A program made the translations under genes and the position numbers. Shown in pieces: positions 22,143-25,510 of a stretch of 25,510 bases of DNA. Source of the stretch: Nitrosomonadaceae bacterium (GTDB lineage: Bacteria; Pseudomonadota; Gammaproteobacteria; Burkholderiales; Usitatibacteraceae); NCBI GenBank assembly GCA_021300055.1, contig JAJTHU010000178.1:1-25510 (forward strand), read 5' to 3'. The notes under the pieces are model-generated. The model was given only the letters and a program-made list of their open reading frames with translations. It was not told the DNA's origin and made no database searches. The number at the start of each line of letters is the position of its first letter. Positions within the stretch are counted from its first letter, which is position 1.

Positions 22143-22160
22143 GCGCGCCGATCGGCGCGC
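22143..22160. repeat. Perfect 18-bp palindrome after the ASCH gene
   Basis: GCGCGCCGATCGGCGCGC is fully self-complementary. It lies 17 bases past the stop of the ASCH-domain gene on the minus strand. Without a loop or T run it is a poor terminator; it could extrude as a hairpin or be a protein-binding site. Confidence 0.55.
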
Positions 22161-22177
22161 CAAAGGCACACACAACG

Positions 22178-22651
22178 TCACTTGGCATATCGCACGCGAA
22201 AGCGCTTACAGACGAGCGGCATTTCCATACTCGGCGCGCGGCCAATCGCCGGCAACCCATTGCTAAACCACTGCCAATGAATGCGCCGCCAGCTCTCTAG
22301 CGTGCGATCGTCCTCGCCCTCTTCGAATGCAAACGCGGCATCGACTTCGCCATACGGCCGGACGGTGACTTCGGTTACCTCAATCACCGCGCGCGGGTTG
22401 TTGTGGCCATCGAGCAAGATAGAAAGCTCACCCACGCGCGGGATGTCCTCCCCCTCCGCTTGCCACTCCCACAAACACGAGCATGTGGCGGTCTTTTTGC
22501 CCTCAACGATCAACGCGCAGAGCTCATCGCCCATCTCCACACCCGAACCAAACTGCTCGGCCTTCGGGAACGGCGTGTTCGCTGCGGAGGGATGCGCGTA
22601 GATGAAGCGGGACCAGAAGGCCGCAACGTCAGGGTTGGTGGAGGGACTCAT
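22178..22651 (-). CDS. ASCH-domain protein
   Basis: 157 aa from ATG 22651; an upstream TTG start at 22693 would add 14 residues with poor signals. The ASCH core is visible: FGSGVEMGDELCALIVEGKKTATCS with the conserved G-x-K-T-x-T/S pattern (GKKTATCS), PRVGELSILLDGHNNPRAVIEVTEV (the beta barrel), and later WRRIHWQWF and the C-terminal RFRVRY strand. ASCH proteins have a PUA-like RNA-binding barrel; some are nucleases or amidohydrolases of modified cytidine. It sits between the winged-helix cluster and a PIN-like gene, a mostly accessory region. The ribosome-binding site is weak. Confidence 0.86.
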   Translation of the reverse strand: MSPSTNPDVAAFWSRFIYAHPSAANTPFPKAEQFGSGVEMGDELCALIVEGKKTATCSCLWEWQAEGEDIPRVGELSILLDGHNNPRAVIEVTEVTVRPYGEVDAAFAFEEGEDDRTLESWRRIHWQWFSNGLPAIGRAPSMEMPLVCKRFRVRYAK

Positions 22652-22888
22652 TGAATGTGATTGCTGGTGGCTGAGCGAATGGCCGGGTCGCAAATCAAAA
22701 CTCGCCTATTGGCGGGCAGTTTGGGGGCAAAACGTGGCTGAAACGGCACGCGGGGCGGGCAGTTTCGAAATGCTTGCATGCGAATGCTGAGCCCCATTGC
22801 ATAGCAATTCAACTGCGTAGCCGCGCAGCGCTCCAAAACCAAAACTGTCGTCCCTGCGTACAACCGCAAGGGTTGCGCCGGGCCGGGG

Positions 22889-22922
22889 CCCAGTTTTCCC
22901 GCTGCCGCGGGCATCAACTGGG
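22889..22922 (-). other. Hairpin overlapping the end of the PIN-like gene
   Basis: CCCAGTT (22889-22895) pairs with AACTGGG (22916-22922), with an inner CCCG/CGGG pair. It spans the TGA stop of the PIN-like gene. No T run follows on the minus strand, so it would be a factor-assisted end or an mRNA-stabilising structure rather than an intrinsic terminator. The rest of 22652-22888 shows no gene I can support. Confidence 0.4.
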
Positions 22923-23555
22923 AAGCTTGTACGTAACCTTCCCGCCATCAACGCTGATTAGCTTTTTCTTCTTCAACGCGTCGAGCACCGCCTGCACAAG
23001 GTCATCGGGAGAATCTTTACCGATGACGTTTCGTAAGGTGTTCAAAAGCGTGGTCTCTTTGCTAGGCTTCGCCGCTTTGCGCTTGGCGAGGTCGGCGACG
23101 ACGCGCACGATCAATGAAGCAAGCGCAGGTGGTGCAGCATTAGGTGCGCTCGCGGCTGGCGACGCTTTGCTCGCGGCGGGTGAAGCTGCGACCGAGGACA
23201 TGCTTTCGATCGATTCGGCGCGCTCGATAGAAGCACCGAGTTTGCGAAGATGCTCCACGAGCGGATCGAAGCCGTGGTCCTTGCTGATCACAGTGAACTC
23301 CGCGAGCGGCTCCTTCTGCGCCAACTTACCCAAGTAATAGACGATGTAGAAGTCCAGCGCGTTCGTTGCTGACTCAGTTGACTGGACGTACTCCGCCCGC
23401 GCACCCATTGGTTGCATCACCGTCGCTAGGCCGGTCGTAACCCTCGTGTTCTTCGGACCGAGAAATACACGAAGGTGGAAGTGCGATGGCTTGAGGAGTC
23501 CCAGCGATTTCGGCTGGACGCTTTCGTAATCGACTAACACATAGTGTTTTTTCAT
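22914..23555 (-). CDS. PIN-like (NYN-type) domain protein with C-terminal winged-helix-like tail
   Basis: 213 aa. Residues 1-115 look like a PIN-like nuclease fold: YVLVDYESVQP (5-14, Asp9), NALDFYIVYYLG (65-76, Asp68), VISKDHGFDPLVEHLRKLG (89-107, Asp93 and Asp97) and a final strand. The spacing of the acidic residues fits the metal-binding site of this fold. Residues 119-145 form a Ser/Ala/Pro-rich linker. Residues 160-213 (SKETTLLNTLRNVIGKD, then DDLVQAVLDALKKKKLISVD) look like a small winged-helix-like domain, possibly nucleic-acid binding. A nuclease acting on RNA or DNA is likely; no antitoxin is adjacent on the same strand. It is transcribed divergently from the HTH-PIN pair. Confidence 0.8.
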   Translation of the reverse strand: MKKHYVLVDYESVQPKSLGLLKPSHFHLRVFLGPKNTRVTTGLATVMQPMGARAEYVQSTESATNALDFYIVYYLGKLAQKEPLAEFTVISKDHGFDPLVEHLRKLGASIERAESIESMSSVAASPAASKASPAASAPNAAPPALASLIVRVVADLAKRKAAKPSKETTLLNTLRNVIGKDSPDDLVQAVLDALKKKKLISVDGGKVTYKLPS

Positions 23556-23643
23556 CAGGCCCCGGTGGCGTCGCTAGAGATTTGATTGACTGCTAAGCAC
23601 TTCGACATATTGCGAACTGGGTTGCCGGCACATCTGGCAAGCA

Positions 23644-23723
23644 TTTATCCGTCATTAAGGCTAGGATAAACTGGGATTTTCGAATATTGCAAATATTGCG
23701 TTTATTTCGGATAAACGGATAAT
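23644..23723 (+). promoter_or_regulatory. Operator/promoter region of the HTH-PIN toxin-antitoxin operon
   Basis: Four copies of GGATAA or its complement occur: TTTATCC (23644-23650), GGATAAA (23664-23670), GGATAAAC (23709-23716) and GGATAAT (23717-23723). The first two form a perfect inverted repeat with 13-base spacing; the third is the right arm of GTTTAT(23700-23705)/ATAAAC (23711-23716). AATATTGC is repeated at 23683 and 23692. A possible promoter, TTGCGT (23696-23701), 16-bp spacer, GATAAT (23718-23723), overlaps the second inverted repeat, so binding there would repress. The coding start is 63 bases beyond, with GAGGA before it. This fits autoregulation by the antitoxin. Confidence 0.6.
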
Positions 23724-23785
23724 AGTCAGACAAAACGCGCAAGGACATACGAAGCGCACAAAACCGTCGAAATGAGGAAATTGCA

Positions 23786-24250
23786 ATGAACGCCAACAAA
23801 GAGCGCGAAAGTGTCTTGAGTAGCGAAGAGGCTGAAATGGCGAAAGTCGCTCAGCGCTGCATCATGCACGCGCTAGATCACTCGCGTGCGCAAAAAATTC
23901 GGATCATTGATGAGAGCGATCCTGACAATGCGCCCGTGTTACAAGTGCCGCCTAAAGCGCTTCGACTGTTCGCAGACCTGCTGGGTGCAATGAGTCAGCG
24001 GCAGCCAATTTCGCTAGTCCCGCGCGGCCATGAACTAACGACGCAGGAAGCGGCTGCGATGCTCAATGTCTCCAGACCTTTTGTTATCAAGCTTATCGAA
24101 GACGGCAAACTCGAGTGCCGCAAAGTTGGCCGCCATCGACGAATCGAATTTCAAACCTTGATGCATTACAAGCAAATGATGAAAACCGAGTCCGCGGAAG
24201 CACTTCAACGACTATCCGACGACGCCCAAGCGTTGAACATGGGGTACTAA
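23786..24250 (+). CDS. Excisionase-fold DNA-binding antitoxin
   Basis: 154 aa. Residues 82-122 are an excisionase/MerR-like helix-turn-helix: HELTTQEAAAMLNVSRPFVI (82-101), then LIEDGKLECRKVGRHRRIEF. N-terminal residues 1-75 are variable and mixed in charge. The gene overlaps the PIN gene by one base (TAATG), the usual antitoxin-first, coupled layout of type II toxin-antitoxin pairs. The C-terminal part (130-154) is a likely toxin-binding tail. It should neutralise the PIN toxin and repress the operon by binding the repeats upstream. GAGGA lies 8 bases ahead of the ATG. The pairing of HTH antitoxin with PIN toxin is known; the exact subfamily is not. Confidence 0.87.
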   Translation: MNANKERESVLSSEEAEMAKVAQRCIMHALDHSRAQKIRIIDESDPDNAPVLQVPPKALRLFADLLGAMSQRQPISLVPRGHELTTQEAAAMLNVSRPFVIKLIEDGKLECRKVGRHRRIEFQTLMHYKQMMKTESAEALQRLSDDAQALNMGY

Positions 24251-24828
24251 TGCCGGGGATAGCCCGCTATGTCGCCGTCCTCGATGCATGCGTGTTGTAT
24301 CCGGCGCCCATCAGAGACTTACTGCTGAGCCTTGCCGACGCCGACCTCTACCATGCGAAGTGGACACGGCAGATCCAAGACGAATGGGTTACCAATCTGC
24401 TCACCAACAGGCCGGACCTCTGTCGCGGACAATTGGAGAAAACGTGCGCCGACATGGCGACTGCGGTGCCAGACTGTATGGTCGATGGCTACGACTTCAT
24501 CGTTTCTACGCTCACGCTTCCCGACCCAGGGGACCGTCACGTGCTTGCTGCCGCGATCAAGTGCAATGCAGATGCGATCGTCACACTCAACATGAGAGAC
24601 TTTCCGCAAGCCACGATGGATCAATACGGAATCGAAGCACAGCATCCAGACGATTTCGTGATGAACCAGATTGAACTAAGCGTGCCCGAAGCGCTGGAGG
24701 CAATAAAGAAATTGCGTGGCAGACTTCGCAATCCGCCCAAATCTGCGGCTGACCTAATCACCACGATCGAAAAACAGTCAATGCCTCAGACCGCTGAATT
24801 TCTCAGGGCTTGGCAGAATCTGATCTAG
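24250..24828 (+). CDS. PIN-domain toxin ribonuclease
   Basis: 192 aa from ATG 24250, overlapping the antitoxin stop; the frame continues upstream but that part lies within the antitoxin gene. PIN-domain acidic residues appear in order: Asp12 (VAVLDACVLYP), Glu45 (IQDEWVTNL), Asp92 and Asp95 (LPDPGDRHVLAAAI), and Asp117 (TLNMRDFP), consistent with a Mg2+-dependent VapC-like site. After about residue 140 a helical C-terminal extension of 50 residues follows, longer than in small VapC proteins. Such toxins cleave RNA and halt growth when freed from the antitoxin. Downstream, 59 bases separate it from the methyltransferase gene. Confidence 0.87.
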   Translation: MPGIARYVAVLDACVLYPAPIRDLLLSLADADLYHAKWTRQIQDEWVTNLLTNRPDLCRGQLEKTCADMATAVPDCMVDGYDFIVSTLTLPDPGDRHVLAAAIKCNADAIVTLNMRDFPQATMDQYGIEAQHPDDFVMNQIELSVPEALEAIKKLRGRLRNPPKSAADLITTIEKQSMPQTAEFLRAWQNLI

Positions 24829-24887
24829 TCGCCGCATAGTCTGATAAGTACGGCTGCGTCCCGTGCCGCGTCTGCCAAAATCAAGAT

Positions 24888-25445
24888 ATGCCTACACTCA
24901 ACTGGCTCAATCGCGACGCCGCGTTCAAAAAAGCGAAGGAAATCCCCTTCCGCCTCCTAGAAGAGGTTTCGGAGCATCACCCGAAAACGAATATTGCCGA
25001 CGGCAATCCGGACAGCGAGACCTCTACGCAGGTAAGTCTTGACCTCCCTGACGCTGACAACGGAGGAAATGTTGTAGCGACCAAGGACAACCTGCTCATT
25101 CAAGGCGATAACCTTGACGCGCTCAAAGCGCTGCTGCCGTTCTATCGCGGCCAAGTGAAATGCATCTTTATCGATCCGCCCTACAACACCGGCAGCGCTT
25201 TTGAGCATTACGACGACAATCTGGAGCATGCCCAGTGGCTTAGTCTAATGTTGCCGCGTCTACAGTTACTGCGAGAGCTCTTGCGAAGCGACGGGTTCAT
25301 ATGTGCGCACATCGACGACAGCGAAGGACACTATCTCAAAGTGATGATGGATGAAGTCTTCGAACGATCCCCCGTTGGCCGGTCAAATTCCCCCACCCTT
25401 GGCCACTTCAAATTCCCCCACCTCGCTGAGCGATTAGCGGCGTAA
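24888..25445 (+). pseudogene. Truncated adenine-specific DNA methyltransferase (type III Mod-like), broken by IS insertion
   Basis: 185 aa frame, of which about 160 are genuine. LLIQGDNLDALKALLP (69-84) and the catalytic motif DPPYNTGSAFEHYDD (96-110, motif IV DPPY of N6-adenine methyltransferases), then SDGFICAHIDDSEGHYLKVMMDEVF (134-158) are the N-terminal half of a type III restriction Mod subunit or similar methyltransferase. After EVFER the reading frame runs into CCCCC/TTGGCC sequence of an insertion element and stops at 25445. The remaining half, including the S-adenosylmethionine motif and target-recognition domain, is missing here. Beyond the window the other part of the gene may continue on the far side of the element. 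Confidence 0.85.
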
Positions 25446-25510
25446 TTCTGCGCCGGTTCTTAGCTCATCGGGAGCCACACTGGCAGGACGTATCTTCCCC
25501 CCTCGAACCA
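25371..25510 (-). mobile_element. End of an insertion element, probable IS21 family (partial)
   Basis: Two tandem copies of TCAAATTCCCCCACC (25383-25397 and 25408-25422), each preceded by TTGGCC (25375, 25399) at 24-25 bp spacing, look like the multiple terminal repeats at the ends of IS21-family elements. On the minus strand a frame open from the window edge ends in KIRPASVAPDELRTGAELRR and a stop at 25434; it may be the end of an element gene, but this is uncertain. The element edge is near 25371-25375. No target duplication can be checked because the other end lies outside the window. Confidence 0.6.

Noticed and set aside
23593..23799. Minus-strand open frame of 68 codons in the control region
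   Set aside because: It overlaps the operator repeats and antitoxin start, has no ribosome-binding site and no recognisable domain.
24115..24249. Longer PIN toxin start giving 237 residues
   Set aside because: The extra part is out of frame within the antitoxin's helix-turn-helix coding sequence; ATG 24250 overlaps the antitoxin stop and begins the PIN strand directly.

Overview
The window looks like a chromosomal segment of a GC-rich Gram-negative bacterium, most probably a betaproteobacterium of Burkholderiales type. The grounds are gene content (a DctPQM-type TRAP transporter, LutABC, a lipoprotein, outer-membrane barrel and PbpG-type enzyme, a class Beta GST) and protein style; no rRNA or marker gene is present, so the order is inference. 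I see no tRNA, rRNA or CRISPR array, and no gene-free stretch over 300 bases.

Region 1 (1-11.2 kb, all minus strand) is a carboxylic-acid uptake and oxidation block. It holds the N-terminus of a glutathione S-transferase cut by the window edge, a 3-hydroxyisobutyrate dehydrogenase-family (tartronate semialdehyde reductase-like) enzyme, a glyoxylate/hydroxypyruvate reductase-like D-2-hydroxyacid dehydrogenase, a TRAP transporter (dctP, a strong terminator, then dctQ and dctM joined by a 1-bp overlap), an ArsB/NhaD-type permease, and lutABC for L-lactate oxidation with overlapping start and stop codons. The receptor resembles TRAP receptors for 2-keto and 2-hydroxy acids, so import, oxidation and reduction of such acids may belong together. 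The large TRAP permease carries an unusual run of about 16 EPPGAVx heptads.

Region 2 (11.2-19.2 kb) is general housekeeping: a D-Ala-D-Ala endopeptidase-type PBP, an alpha/beta hydrolase, a small outer-membrane barrel, an Atm1-type ABC exporter, a small protein of unknown function, a LysE-family exporter, a lipoprotein overlapping a GNAT acetyltransferase, and a DUF2721 membrane protein. A 13-bp phased GCTAG repeat sits across the stop codon of the ABC gene.

Region 3 (19.2-25.5 kb) is accessory in character. A minus-strand cluster is linked by very short overlaps: winged-helix protein, AbiEii-like nucleotidyltransferase, DUF3147 membrane protein, class V aminotransferase. Two related operator-like sites lie in front of it. 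Next come an ASCH-domain protein, a PIN-like (NYN-type) protein with a C-terminal winged-helix-like tail, a plus-strand excisionase-fold antitoxin and PIN toxin pair with its own operator region, and a type III-like DNA methyltransferase broken after about 160 residues by the end of what looks like an IS21-family element. This is a small toxin-antitoxin and restriction-modification island; the wHTH-nucleotidyltransferase-DUF3147-aminotransferase chain is the least ordinary arrangement in it.
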